Assembly (NCBI GenBank): GCA_963678675.1
Contig: OY783198.1
Location: 22,554,684 to 22,618,683, forward strand
Source: Xiphydria camelus
Taxonomy: Eukaryota > Arthropoda > Insecta > Hymenoptera > Xiphydriidae
Length of the DNA: 64,000 nt
Direction: 5' to 3'
Under the pieces are notes generated by a model, which was not told where the DNA came from, searched no databases, and saw nothing but the letters and a program-made list of their open reading frames with translations. Positions 47,947 through 60,000 of this stretch are shown here, piece after piece; within the stretch, counting starts at the first letter, position 1, and each line of letters starts with the position of its first letter. The position numbers were made by a program, and so were the translations under genes.

Positions 47947-50900
47947 GTAATGAAAAAGAGGACTGTGAAAGAGATTGTTAATGGACGAGAGAGTCCGCTG
48001 TTGCAGGAGATTGCCAAGGAAAATTGATTTTATAAAAGTCTAAATAGAGAACATCCATCCAACAAGGATATTAAAATCTGTAAATTGAAACGAAACTGTG
48101 CGAGTTCAACGTTTTCGACAGAACAAAGCAGTCGGCAAGCGCCTCACATTATAATCAAACGATTCACCTTTGACGAAGAAATCCTCGAAGAAATCTCATC
48201 GCTCTGCACGGACAAAATTAACTTGTTAGCGTAACGCTATTTATGTTACCGTAAGAAATATTTGAGTTAAAATAGTGACAACAGATCGATTTGTCATGGT
48301 AACGAAAAAAAAGAAGAAAGAAAAGCAATGATTTTTATTGTAAACCTGTAAACATTTTCATCCCAACAACAAACCGCTTTTGTCACCTCAACAAAAAAAA
48401 TGCTGCTGTAATAATCGACCCTCGATGTTGTCGCCGAGACAAAATTAATTTTTCCCGTCTGTTCGGAAAGCGCAAACTTTCGAACTGCTCGAGAGGTACC
48501 CAGTTATATACCGGACTGACAATCAATCATCCGGTTTTCAACGAAGCTCGACTCCAGTCCGCCGTCTCGTCGCTATCGCGTTCGTCACCCACGCGTACTC
48601 GCGTGCGTTACAAGTGACGTACAACACTGTACCTACCTACATGTCGGTACGTGGGTGGCTCCGCGGTATACCTACGCCGCATCGCGTGATCCACTAAAGG
48701 CGCGCAGCAGCGGCGACGACGGTGGTTACTTCTTCTCCCCCTTCCGGCCGCGCGCCCCCTCGCAGTGTCCACATCTCGACCTTTTCCCGCGCGGTTAAAC
48801 TTATACGAGGGTATAGAGAGAATTCCGCCGCGGAAACGTTCGCCGTCGATAGTTCCCGCGGTTCGTCATTTCCTCGGCTATTTATAGGACGCGGCGGTAT
48901 CCGATACGGTGGCACGATGACCGGTAGGAGAATTCCAATCGATCGCGACCCGATAACCGCGAGGAATACTTCTGATCGCTCCGTGGTCGACGTCCGAAAG
49001 TCTAACGATCCCGCGCGCGCGTTGAAATACCGGAATCGATTTCACGACGACGGCCGCGCACGACCTTCGCCGGGCTATCGCGATCGATCTCAGGCGAAGC
49101 TCAATGCCGACCGAAACCGAGTCCGTATCCTGCCGTCAATCGCGCGGCACGCACGCCGGTCGCCCGCAAATTGGCGCTCGCACGCGGAAACGCCGAGTTT
49201 GCTTCACGGTCGAGATGGCGCGATTTTTGTCCCTTCGTGGAAGAGAGCAAAGGGGAAGTCTTATTTCGCCCGTACATCCCGCGGATGTCCGTTTCGAGAT
49301 ACCGAACTCTGAGCGTCACTGGCAGAGTCAAAGTTGAAATCTCCTGACTTCCGTCTCTCTCTCTCTCTTTCCTCATCTCCCACCGACTAATCCTCAGAGA
49401 TCACTCTCCACCAGTCGGAAGCTAAACCTACACCGCGCCAGATGTTCCGCTCGGATGATCGCTCATGAAGCGTGGCGTAGACTCCGACCGGAAATTCTCC
49501 TCTCGAGAGGTGTACCGACCAGGCGCGCCCGCGTCGAAAATCGTCTGTTCCGTCGCGCTCTCTCTCCGCGTCGAGCGCGATCTTCGTGGACCGAAGTACG
49601 CGCGCGTCACGGTTGTCGCGCGACGCACGGTGCTCGGCGCGCGTCACGCGGCTTCCAAGGATAGCGATAAAGGAGAGGCCGCGTTGTTCGCGGTATCCGC
49701 GCGGACGGAGAGGTCGGGGCACCGGAGAGACCCCCGGTACACGGTTAACGCAGACGAGCCGCGCTTTACTACGCCGTACTCCCCGGAGCTTTTTTAAATT
49801 GGGTCACGTGGTACGTATATGCCGCATCCTCGTCTGTCGTTCCTATCTCCACCTCTTCCGATATATACATATGTATACATATGCCGCACGGTTCTCCTCT
49901 CTCGCCTCTTATCGTCAACTCCCCGCGGTCTTTCCCTCTCTGCGAGTTTTTCTCCATCCAGAAGGAACTTCATTGCTGGCGGCTTTTTTTTAAAATTATT
50001 TACATCGATTGATCAGGCGATCAATTGGAAATCGTTACGAAAAAGCGGACGTTTAAAGAGGCTAACCGAGCGGAACAATGAAATGCATTGATAACGAGAG
50101 AAATATTAAAACGTGGTAAAAAAAACGTATATTTCATCGTCCCGCTCGATGAAACTTCCAACAAAAAATCCGACGCGATCTTTCTCTAGAGTTTCTTGCC
50201 GTAAAAATTACCGTACGAATCTCGCCGGGGAAACCCATAAACCTGCCAGTCGTAATAATATGTATAAGGTCGTCACAGTTATCGCCAAACTCCGTTACAG
50301 CTACGACAATAACGATACAAATAAACCGTACATTCGCTCCATTCATATCGGACGTATGTAGTCGACAACGTTTCCCTTTGATAACGAGGAATAAGGCGCT
50401 TGATGGGTGGATAATAGAATATCTGGCGTGCGAGTAGAGTCTGTTACGATTCGAGTGTCGTAACCGGAATCGTTATCGCATCATTTTCGTCCCGAGAATT
50501 TATCTGCTCCCTGTACAAATAAAATATGCGCGTGTGTGGCGCTCCGAAACGACTCGAAATTCGTCGACGTGGTCTAACCGAACCAACCCGATCCAAGGCG
50601 AGGAACGTATCAGGTTCTCGACGCGACTTCCCGCAAAGTGTAACACATGTGTGCGCGCGCGCACGTATACGCTGTGACGCGCGCCCCGCGGAAATTCGCC
50701 GAAGTAACTCCGCGGACAGCTGGTTTCGCATAATGCAAAGTTACTCGAGAGCCTTATAAATAGCCCATTGCGTGCCGGCGTAATTTTCCGCGCGTCAATC
50801 GAGGGCGGAGATCCGTCGAAATGCCGAGAAATCTGCGATCGCCTTTTAATCGCGACGCGCCGCTCCCAAATGCATCCTCGTACAAATGCACTCGCCGCCG

Positions 50901-51822
50901 AGACTCGTATGCTCGAGTACCGGTGGGTTGCGTGGGCCGCACCCGATTCACTTTCATCGATTCTCCCGCAACGGAGCGCGCTCGGCGGCTACGGCTCGCG
51001 CGTATCTCTTTGTCGACTCGAGAAGGCCGCGCCGTGGCGAGAATTCGGGACGAGGTAGTCCTGACCAGATGCTCCTCGAAACAGGTGACACCGCCGTCTG
51101 CCATCGTCGCGCCGCTGTCCCGCGACTGCCGCGCGGCGTGGCGTGTGCCGCGTCACGCTAATGATATCAGCCACTCGCGCACACGTGCAACGCGTCTCTG
51201 TTACGTTGAGCGAGCGTTTCTGTGCGTTCATGTGCGAGCCGCGAGGAAGGCGGCTCGCCGGTTACGGTTTACGAGCGAATGGGCGGGATGGATGGAAATA
51301 AAAAAAGTTCAGCTGGCGTTCGAAAGGGTATCTGTGTATCGATGAAGAAAATTGCCAAATATTTCTGAAACATCTGTATCTTTAGAGAAGAGAAAATCGA
51401 TTATCACTCAAAGATCAATTTTTCGAAAAAGAAAACTAACAAGAGTGATGCCAGGAGAAAACGACTCCGCGCGATGACGATTGTAATACATATTGACGGT
51501 CGCACAACGTTCTTCGGCTGCGCGCGGGGGGTCTCGCCGCGTTTAGTCAGCCCACCGCCGCGTATCGGTTCCGACTCGGACGCTAGGTGGCACGATCGCC
51601 TTCCGCTCGGGCCGAGAGCGTCGTGCGGCGCGAATAGGCGACGACGGCGGAACAGCCATCGGCCTCCAGAGAGAGTCACAGCCAGTCGTGCCACGGGCAG
51701 CAAGAGTCGAGCTCCGCGTCGTGCGCTCGCACACACGTAACGCGTGCGCGACCTAACGTAAGCGACGGAAGAAGGACGATCGGGAGGAAGAGCGGGGTGG
51801 GGCGGAAGAAGGAGAAGGGGGG

Positions 51823-51829
51823 TATATAA
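51823..51829 (+). promoter_or_regulatory. TATA-box-like TATATAA upstream of the alternative exon
   Basis: TATATAA occurs in an otherwise GC-rich stretch, directly after a purine-rich run (gaaggagaagggggg), about 800 bp before ATG 52625. A start site would be expected near 51853-51858, but no clear TCAGT initiator is visible there. It is a candidate core promoter for the alternative exon; chance occurrence is quite possible. Confidence 0.22.
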
Positions 51830-51959
51830 CAAAGCCATCGGTACGCAGGTGAACCCGCCGTCTGCTCGGCAGGCTGCGTTCACAAACGCAACGAATGGCG
51901 CGCACACCACCAAACGACACGGGCAATGATGGGGTTCGTCGCCGTAGTGCCGACCGACC

Positions 51960-51995
51960 GGCCGGCCTGCCTGCCTGCTTGCCTGCCTGCCGGCC
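51960..51995. repeat. (GCCT)n tetranucleotide repeat
   Basis: About seven GCCT/GCTT units bracketed by GCCGGCC-like ends. Confidence 0.85.
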
Positions 51996-52329
51996 TCAGT
52001 TAACCGAAGCGCGTCTATGCGAATGTACGCGTTGCAACGACGTTGCGCCACGTTCTTCGTCGCTCGTCGTTCGCACGCCATGTCGTGCGTTTGACGGTCT
52101 TCTCGCGCGGCTGAGACCGCCGTTGTCGAGTTTCTCATATCGTGGTAGTTGAGAAGAACGGATAAGAATCGCGTAGAGCTCCGGAAGATCTCGAACGTCC
52201 GTCATATCACACGCGGTTCGACCGAGATCGATTCTCGGCTACGCGCGCGCGTTTCGTTTACGCTTCGGGAATTCGCCGTTCGCGCGCGCAGCGGTTGGAC
52301 GAATCGAGAGCGCGATTATTTGTCGTGGC

Positions 52330-52624
52330 GATAAAGGATAAGGAGGAGGGGGTGAATAAGTGTGAGAGAGAGTAAGACAGACCAAGAGAGGGGATAAGTG
52401 AGGTGATACGTGATTGCAACAACGTGTGACGAGCGAGTGTTTCTTGTACGGTGTATTTTTTTGTGTTCGATGTGGTTTCGCCCCCCTCTCTCTCCCCGAA
52501 TATTGGATCACGTTACAAGAATGGCGCGGGACGCGCAGCCGCCGTGGAGATAAGCGGTGGTGAATGCGGAGCACGCGTCTTCGTTTTGGAGAATTTACAA
52601 GGCGAAGTCATCCAAATCGCCGTC
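52330..52624 (+). other. possible 5' UTR of the alternative first exon, with upstream ORFs
   Basis: The stretch before ATG 52625 is purine- and GT-rich on the + strand (for example 52340-52460), as insect leader sequences often are. It contains a complete 10-codon upstream ORF at 52521-52553 (MARDAQPPWR, stop TAA). A second ATG at 52564 opens an out-of-frame ORF that overlaps the candidate start. If the stretch is transcribed as a leader, both would tend to reduce initiation at 52625. The alternative, that 52521-52624 is coding in a cassette exon, is not excluded. Confidence 0.28.
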
Positions 52625-52679
52625 ATGTACACCAAGTTCGAGATGCTCCAGGGCATCGTCAGCTATCTTCTAGTGTCAG
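52625..52679 (+). CDS. candidate alternative first coding exon (MYTKFEMLQGIVSYLLVS)
   Basis: ATG at 52625 opens an 18-codon segment, MYTKFEMLQGIVSYLLVS, plus one base, followed by a donor-like GTGCGC. The phase (1) matches the acceptor at 53738, giving ...LLVS-E-RERNSSNRPP. Because the lilli exon ending at 34486 has the same phase, this could be an alternative start for a shortened lilli lacking the P-TEFb- and ELL-binding modules. ATG 52625 is the first in-frame ATG; the frame is open to the left without an ATG, and position -3 is G. A second reading is a 159-nt cassette exon, 52521-52679, using AG at 52519-52520 after a pyrimidine tract at 52480-52497, which would also keep phase 1. It could also belong to another gene. 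The peptide is unrecognised. Confidence 0.42.
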
Positions 52680-53737
52680 GTGCGCGCACAACCGCGTCGC
52701 GGTCGACGAAATGTCTCGCTTTTTGTCGTACGTGACGGAAATGCGTGACCGACGGCGCGCTCCAAGCGGCGGGAAAAGCATCGCTTCCGATCGTGATTCA
52801 CGTTCTCTGCCGAACGCGCGCGCCTTCCCACCGCTTCGCGGTTAACTCCGTTCCGATTGGCTGTGCGCTCTCACGCTCCCCTAGTATCCTCGTTCGCTCC
52901 CTCCCCTCGTCTAGCTACTCTTTCTCTCCCTCTCTCTCTCTGTCTTTCTCTTTCACTCTAGTGGCAGGGGAAACGTGTACGTGTTACACATCGTGTTCCA
53001 TTGTTTACGCAACAGCACGGAGCAGACTGCCGCGCGCGCGCGAATATCCTTGGGTCATTGAATTACTAAAGGGGGCGACTCGTGCTGCGTTCTAGACTTC
53101 TCATGAGTCCGCGGCGGGTCGCGTAGGTTATAAATAACAGTTTCCACTGGGAAAGAAGGACGTTTTGGGAAGATGTACGGGCGGCAAATATTTCTTATAC
53201 TTTCGATACAACTCCTACCCTGTCACGATCGGCGGGAGCATTCATTAAAATGAATCTGGAGATTTATTAGACATCCAATTTTGATGATATATCAATGAGT
53301 ATCTTGGGTCGAGTGAAACTCGAACGGCGCAGGAGGATTGATATTCCGTCGTAGGAGATTTTGACACTAGTAAATACTTCTTTTCACTGGTCTATTTTTT
53401 CGGCCGAAGTCGACGCGATTTAAGATCGACTTTAATGCATGAGCGCGAAATAGATGTATCGAGAAGACGATCAAATATGTCTGTCGCTCGAACGCCCGAA
53501 AACAAAGTTATAAATAATTAAACCGCATCGTTCGGTAGCCGTCGTCGCTACCACCTAGAAATAGAGGACCGCACCGGCGCGCGTCTTTCGACCGATCGTA
53601 CACGTCGTCCTGACGAGTCGAGTATGTATTCCGAATGTGCGACGGAGCGCGCTGCTCGGCGTAAACGGGTCAGGGCCGGCGAGGGTGACGATGGATTCAA
53701 ACTGTTTGACTAATTTGATGCCTTTCGTGTGTTTCAG

Positions 53738-53771
53738 AACGCGAGAGGAACTCGTCCAACAGGCCGCCGAC
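53738..53771 (+). CDS. lilli: candidate lilli microexon (RERNSSNRPP)
   Basis: A 34-nt segment lies between a good acceptor (gtgtgtttcag) and a strong donor (GTGAGT). Joined to the exon ending at 34486 it reads P-Q-RERNSSNRPP; joined to the alternative exon ending at 52679 it reads S-E-RERNSSNRPP. Both junctions are in phase (incoming phase 1), and the exon ends with two bases of a codon (AC). A polar, Ser/Asn/Arg-rich sequence suits the poorly conserved linker after the ELL-binding block, but no diagnostic motif is present. The 19-kb preceding intron is long but unremarkable for this gene. The following exon was not found and probably lies beyond the window. Confidence 0.5.
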
Positions 53772-54817
53772 GTGAGTAAAAGTTTCCCAACTTCTTGATT
53801 CCCTTTTCCCTCTTTTTTTTTTCGACGTTCCCTCGCACACTCCTTCACGCGGAAATCGGATCCCGAACCGCGCGTTGCCCCCGAACGAACCGGGGTCGCG
53901 CCTAACGACCATTACTCTATCAAAGCGCAAAATTAATTATACATTCACGCCGACCAAGTTACCCCGATAATCGCGTCGACGTTCTCTCGACCGCGGCTCT
54001 TTAAACTCCGGCTCTCTCGCGGAGGCGACGAAAGAGCCGATTATAACCTCCGGCTCGAGAGCGTTCCGCCGCAGCGACCGGGGCTCGGAACTTTGAAAAT
54101 ATCGAGCAACCGCGGCGCGATTCGTCGCGTCGATTCCCGCGGAGGATCATCGCGCGGCGCTGACAAATGAGTGGACGTCGCGTGGTGATTAATTAGTATA
54201 CCGCGCTCCGTCAGAGATCGAAAATTGTACGGATCTCGGTGATGCGATCGAGGGGGATCCCACGGAATGCACACGCAAATTTAAACACCTGCTCGTCTCT
54301 CTTTTCGCGCGAAAACCGCGATACACACGTCGCACTGCACTCCCCGGCGCATTCGATAACGAAGCGTTGAAAAGCGTCCCCGCGAAGCGCAACGATTCGC
54401 GACAGCGCGTTATCAGTCATCTCGTTATCTCCTCGGGAACCCGTTGTCCCTCCGCGCTATCGATTCCCATTGTTCGAAAGAGAACACCGCGCCGCCTTAT
54501 CGCGTCGTCGCGACGGGCATCGCCACTGTGCGTCGGTGGATACATGCACCTCGATGCAGTGGCGGGCGAGCTTTCGCGTAATTGCGCCGCCGCACTCTGA
54601 CCGCGGTTCTCGCGTCTTTGGGTGGCGCGTTGTACCTGATACAATGTATACAGCGAGCCGGGCGAGTTCGCGGAAAGTTCCACAGCCTCGCCGCTGTACA
54701 GCAGGATTGAAAGGCGGGGGGAACCCTCGGGAATCGACACCGCGTTATCCGATCTCGCGGGACGATTTTCCCCGCGCCGCGTCGACTTTTCGGCCGCGAA
54801 CGACGTGACTTCGCAGA

Positions 54818-55019
54818 TAGGACAAGATTGCGATTTTCAAAAAGTTATCCAAACGTAATGAAATGTATGATCAATGTCTATCCAAAAGGCAATTTATTCT
54901 TGAGATATCTTTCAGACACCTTTAATATATCCTAAAAATAAGTTGCCATTCGGACAAACATTGGTTATGCATTTTACATTACACTTAAATACATTTTTGA
55001 AAATCGCCATCTTGTTCTA
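54818..55019. mobile_element. 202-bp MITE, TAG(G/A)ACAAGAT ends
   Basis: Arms of about 75 bp are inverted: TAGGACAAGATTGCGATTTTC / TAGAACAAGATGGCGATTTTC, continuing AAAAA, GTAATG(A/T)AA, ATGT and CAATGT. It is AT-rich within GC-rich sequence, with no coding capacity. Arm divergence indicates an older copy. Confidence 0.82.
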
Positions 55020-56969
55020 CCTTTGTTCCTCGCGTCACGTCGCGTCCACCTCCCTCGGAGGAAGCGCGTTGCGCAAGCTAAGTCGCACCGCGCGCGCGCG
55101 TGTCGTTCAAACTTCGGGAAAAGCAATACATGCGAATTAGAATTTCGCAATTCAAATTAGCAACGCGGCGCGACGCTCGTTCGACGATTCAAGGAGACCC
55201 ACCGCCGCGCGTCGCGGTAACTCGCGTATACGGCGCGCGCGACTCTCCCCCCGTGACGGTGGGGTGAAAAGGGAGAAGTTAACTTTTTCCCCTCTCGCAG
55301 GAAGACCCGCGCGCGCTCCTCGGGCGAGCCCGTATCGGCGCGCCCCTCCTTTTCGTCTCTCTTATCGGCGACATCGATCCATTAAAACGTCGTTCCGCGG
55401 TAATTCGGGTCATCCCCGTCCAATTATGAAGAACGATCGTTCGATAACGACCGTGTGGACGTGAAAAACTTATAGCGTCTCTCGCGGGATCGCGTTAAAA
55501 AATTCGACTTTCGCAGTGATAATCGCCGCGATTAATCCAGCCGTTCGAGAAACCATCGCCACGGCTGCCGGCGCGATGCCTCTACCGCTCGGACAATGCC
55601 TAGCCGCACGAATCACTTGGCGCGGAACAAAGGAATTAATAATCCAGCGACGAGACGCGGGGCGAGTACGCACGCCTCTTCCCTCTCGCTCTCTCTCTCT
55701 CTCTCTATTTCTCTTCCCCCTTTGGTCGTCCTCCTTTAACCTCCCCTTGATAATTAGAAGACGCATTCGCGCGGTAACGCGTCGTTTGTTCTCGCAAGCC
55801 ACAGCGGCGACTCGATTTTGCTTTTTTCTTTATCGTCGCAGCGAGGGTGACGCGGTTGGGCGACGTCGATCGATGCCGCACGACGAAATGTGCACGGAGA
55901 TGCCTGTCGTCGCATTCCCGCTCATCACCGCCTCGCGGATCGCGGTAACAAGATCAGAGGTCGCGCGCCAAAGCAGATTTCTGTAATGCGGACCACGTTA
56001 AATTAGTTGGCCCGATTAAATTCGCGCGATTAAAACGAAGTGCCTCTGGCAGTGACTGTGAAAACGCTCGCTTCCCTCCAGAAAATCACGCGTCGAAGTA
56101 CGAATCTCTGATTTACGCGGCGGAATAAAAATATTATCGAATTAATGCAAGTTTTTTTTTTGAGAAATCGATTCGAGCTATCAAACGAATTCGCTTAAAA
56201 ACTCTTCGCGGCTCGCTTAGTTCTCCGCGGAAGAGTTATTATAACGATGGGAATGCTAATTTTCCGGAGGTTGTCCGTTTTAATTATACCCACTGACCGG
56301 TTACACGTGTCGTTTCGAAAGAGCTTACGCGAACGCGTATCGCGCTCGGCGCGGCGGCTATTCGAGGAGCCGGAAATACTACTACAGTAACGGGTGTAAC
56401 GACTTCGCTGGGATCCTCTCGGTTGGTTCCGCCGCAGTATGTGGGGAGACCCTCGATGGGAGCGTTGTAACGCGATTACACAATATCGGGGTCGGCGTCG
56501 TTTGCCCGTAATTAATTAATTGCCGTATAATGCGGTGGGATGCCGTTCTGTACGGAGAGCGGATCGTTCGTGCGGTGTCATCGCGATCCGATATGAACGG
56601 TCGCCCTGCTGTCTGGAGTCTTCGAGTTCAGTCGACGCGTTTTTTCGCTCGAGTCGATTTTTGATTGGCACCCGAGGAGACCCGCGTACTGCGCTGATCG
56701 AGGGCCAACCGAAAATTGACTAGTCTTCGATTCACGATCATGCTTTTCTCCAACGCGCTTATTACTCGCTTCTCGGCGTTACGCGGGATAACCCCGGCTC
56801 GTTTATCGGTAGCGGAGCCAACGACGACACAATTATTATCGACACGAAGTCGCCGCTGTAGAATTTTGTTTGCGGGAGGCGCGAGCGATACGAAAGCGCG
56901 CACGAGGAAAGGAAAGCACGTATCGCGATTCGTCGTGTGGCGAAGGAAACGAGGCAGAGAGAGAGAGAG

Positions 56970-57014
56970 AGGGGGGGGGGGCGCTTGGTGGTAACTGCGA
57001 CGGAGGGGGGGGGG
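56970..57014. repeat. two poly-G runs (12 and 10)
   Basis: G runs at 56970-56981 (after a GA tract) and 57005-57014, both on the + strand. Confidence 0.9.
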
Positions 57015-60000
57015 TCCGTTATCACTCAGCCGCGCGCGGCCTTGCTCGCCCCGATAACGACTCGAAGCTCGACTTCGCGTTAATAACACGCTCTCGACAC
57101 TGTTGCAATTCTCGATAAACTGATAACACTCGCCGAGTCCGCTGAACATTATCGAGGCGTGTCGCGTCGACGACTCGTCTCGCTTCCGCGGCGCGTACGA
57201 CGCTCGTAAAACGATCGCTCCTCGTCATCCGATCGTCGTGCCGCCTCGCGCCATCGACGTCTCGCCTCTCGTCCTCCTATATCCGTCTTTCTCCGTCTCG
57301 CGCGAGGAAAACCGTCCCGGCAAACTTCGAGGAAAGTCGTCAACGTCGCCGCGCGCCCGCTGGCTTTCGGGGAAGAGTCAATTAACGCTCGTCGCGGGTC
57401 CCCGTCGCGCGGCTGCCGATGTAATCTCGGCGCTTTTAACAAATTAATAAGCCTCGCCGTCATTCTCGGCAGAGGATCATCCTTCCCCGGCAGCGTCGCG
57501 TCGCTCGTAACCTCCGACCCTTTTGCGAGCTCGCTTTTTCCGCTCGTCGTCTCGTTAGCTCCTTTGCTGGCTAAATTCGATTTCTCTCGCCCCCCCCCTC
57601 CCCCTTCTCGCTTCCTTTGTCTCACCCCCGTTTCGAACCCACCCTTGAGAAGCGAGAGATGACGGGGAATATTTCGTCCCTCGCGGCGGGATATCCGAGA
57701 TTAAAGGTTATTCCCGCCGCAGCTCGCGAGGCGAGGGGACGCGAACGAATCGCACGGATTCGAAGGTCGTGAATTTCCGTCTCGAGGTGTTCTCGAGAGA
57801 CGAATCTGCGGCGCTTCGCTTCCGCTTCCTCGCTCTCTTCTTCTTCCTGCTCGACTTGGCCGTCGAACGGCCCTGTAGACGATTATGCCGTGAGAGTCAT
57901 CAGCGGTAAGCTCCGATCGCCCGGTCGATACTTTTCGATCGTGCTCGGCCCTCCGTTTCGTTTTCGGGGCCTCCGTTCGGCGGCCGTTTTACGCGATCCC
58001 GGCCTTTGACTACCGTCATTCTCCCGTGTAATTTGCCGGGAACGAGATCCATTGTGCGTCGGCCTTAACTGCGGCTTTGCGCGCGGGAGGAAGTTCCTCT
58101 TCGGGGGTGGGAATGTCGCGGGGGTTCGTCATCCGCGCTTCTGAATTCTCAGGGGTTCTTTCTCGCGTGGGCACTCGTCGAGAGTCGCGGATTAAGCGGG
58201 ATTACGGATTACGAATCGGGAGTCGTTCCGATGCTCTCTCTCTCTTTCTGCTCTCGATTCGTTTTTCGCGCACCTGTGGAAAAGTACAGCGCGGCTCGTT
58301 GTGATTATGCAGGCGGCCGTCGAAGCCTTTGACTTTCGTAGTTCGTCGTTAAAAAAGTATCTCAGTCTGTCGGTGTGAAAACCAACAATACGGATTTTAT
58401 ATTGATTTCTCTCAAAGTCTCACGATTAATTGCTTTGCAAGAATACGTTGGGATCATCAGTCGTGTAGATTATCAGTCGACATCGAAGCCAGCATCGAGA
58501 CCGACAAAGGGAAAAAGAGGAAGAGGCGCGGAGATAAAAATATACGACTCACAAATCCTCCATTCGTTTTCATCCGCGCTCGCGAGATTCTTATCTCGCG
58601 GAGAAGAGATTCGCCGTTCCGGGAAGGCGTTAACGTCGGCCTGGATGAGGTCGAGGTTCGAGGCGAGGGAAGTAAACTCTCGTCGAGGCGGCAAACAAAT
58701 ACCTACTGCGGGCTGCAGCTTTTCTCGCGCGCCAACTGTTTTCTAGAATGATGTCCAAACTTTGAACTTTGCGGAGTAAAGCTTTTTCGCGTGTGTTATG
58801 CACACGTATAATCACTGCTTCTGTCACACATTACGCGCAGCAATGGAACTAACGAAATCTTCGTTGACCCGATCGAGAATTTCGTTTCACAAAAAAAAAC
58901 TCGCGTCGGAAATTTCAATAATTTTCGAACTACGGTTTATCATTGTTTCGAGATATCGTAACGAAGCAAGAATGAACCAAGTCAGGCCACGCCCCTTTCT
59001 GAAATTTAAATCGCAACATCCGTACATAACTCTCCGAAAAAGAAGTTCACGCGATACTCTCTTTGTAAAGCGGGAGCAAAATTAATCGAGAGGGAGGAAC
59101 GCGCGATGCTCATACGTCACCGCTGTCCTTTTTTACGGGGAGGATCGGAAGAAAATGGTGCTCGTCAGCGTGACGACGAAGCGAGACCCAAGAAATCTCG
59201 AAAAAATTAGAAAGAACGGCGAAACCGCTCCTGAAAAAGTTCCGAAGCGACGTCGGAACGCCTTCGACTCGCAATTTCTTAATTTCCCGAGGAGCGTTGC
59301 TTTCCAGCGCGCGGCCGACCGAGCGACGGCGAAAAAGAGGCGCCGGCGAATGGGAGACGGTGCTCGTTAGCGTAACTGCCGGCGTGGATCTGCCACTTCG
59401 TGCTCGCGAATCTCCCAGTCCATCGATTCACGCGATGGGGTATTTAATTAACTGCGCAGTTTCACGTGCGGCCGCGTCGCGCGCTCACCTACCACCGACA
59501 CGTGGTCGTGTGCGCGCCGCGCGGGGTCAAAGCCGTCTCATTGTAGTGATTCGATTATCATCAGGCGCGTGTTTGCGCGTGCGCTCATCTCTCTACCATC
59601 CGAGTTCATTCCGAACTGGACTTTGCCGAACGGCGCGGTGTTACGCGGATTTGGAGAACTGCAGGCGCGTCGAACGTGAAAGATAATTTCGGGAGGGAAT
59701 TCTCTCCTCTGTTTGTTTTCGTGATTTTCCCCGGTTCGTTCTTTCGCTGCGTCGATGGGAAGTGATATCATCGAGTCGTCGGCAGGACGACAAGAAACTA
59801 TAAAGTCCGAGACAAATTTTCTAATCGCATTATTGTCGATCGTCCCACTTCAATTTTTACAAATCTTTCTATTTTTTTTTCTTCAATTCAATCGAGCGTC
59901 ATCCATATCGCGGAGTCCTCACCGCGTAAAAATAGATCGTCGGATACGGGCACTCTCGTCGGCACGGACCGTAAGCTCTCGGGGGGGTCGCTGATCTGCC

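Larger units (their letters stand above)
34487..53737 (+). other. lilli: large lilli intron (19 kb), MITE-rich
   Basis: If the exon at 53738 belongs to lilli, this is one 19-kb intron. It holds MITEs at 35511-35730, 35879-36116, 41454-41708, 43894-44140, 45025-45246, 46025-46497 (with a nested copy) and 47702-47946, paired CRE motifs (36439, 36471), a CAG repeat (34922-34943), a (GCCT)n tract (51960-51995) and the candidate alternative exon near 52.6 kb. In 37100-41400, 48450-51800 and the rest I see only GC-rich sequence with simple repeats; open frames there are unrecognised. Confidence 0.55.

Noticed and set aside
51084..51170. cag|GTGACACCGCCG acceptor-like site with an open frame (VTPPSAIVAP)
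   Set aside because: Superficially like VTPNS of the 23925 exon, but with a purine-rich region before the AG, the wrong phase after the exon ending at 34486, and no further similarity.
51404..52138. 244-codon open frame on the minus strand
   Set aside because: Arg/Ala/Leu-rich, unrecognised, and overlaps simple repeats; looks like a by-product of GC-rich sequence.
57890..57912. Possible 27-nt exon between ctgtag and GTAAGC
   Set aside because: Weak pyrimidine tract, no resemblance of the peptide to the family, and tiny size.
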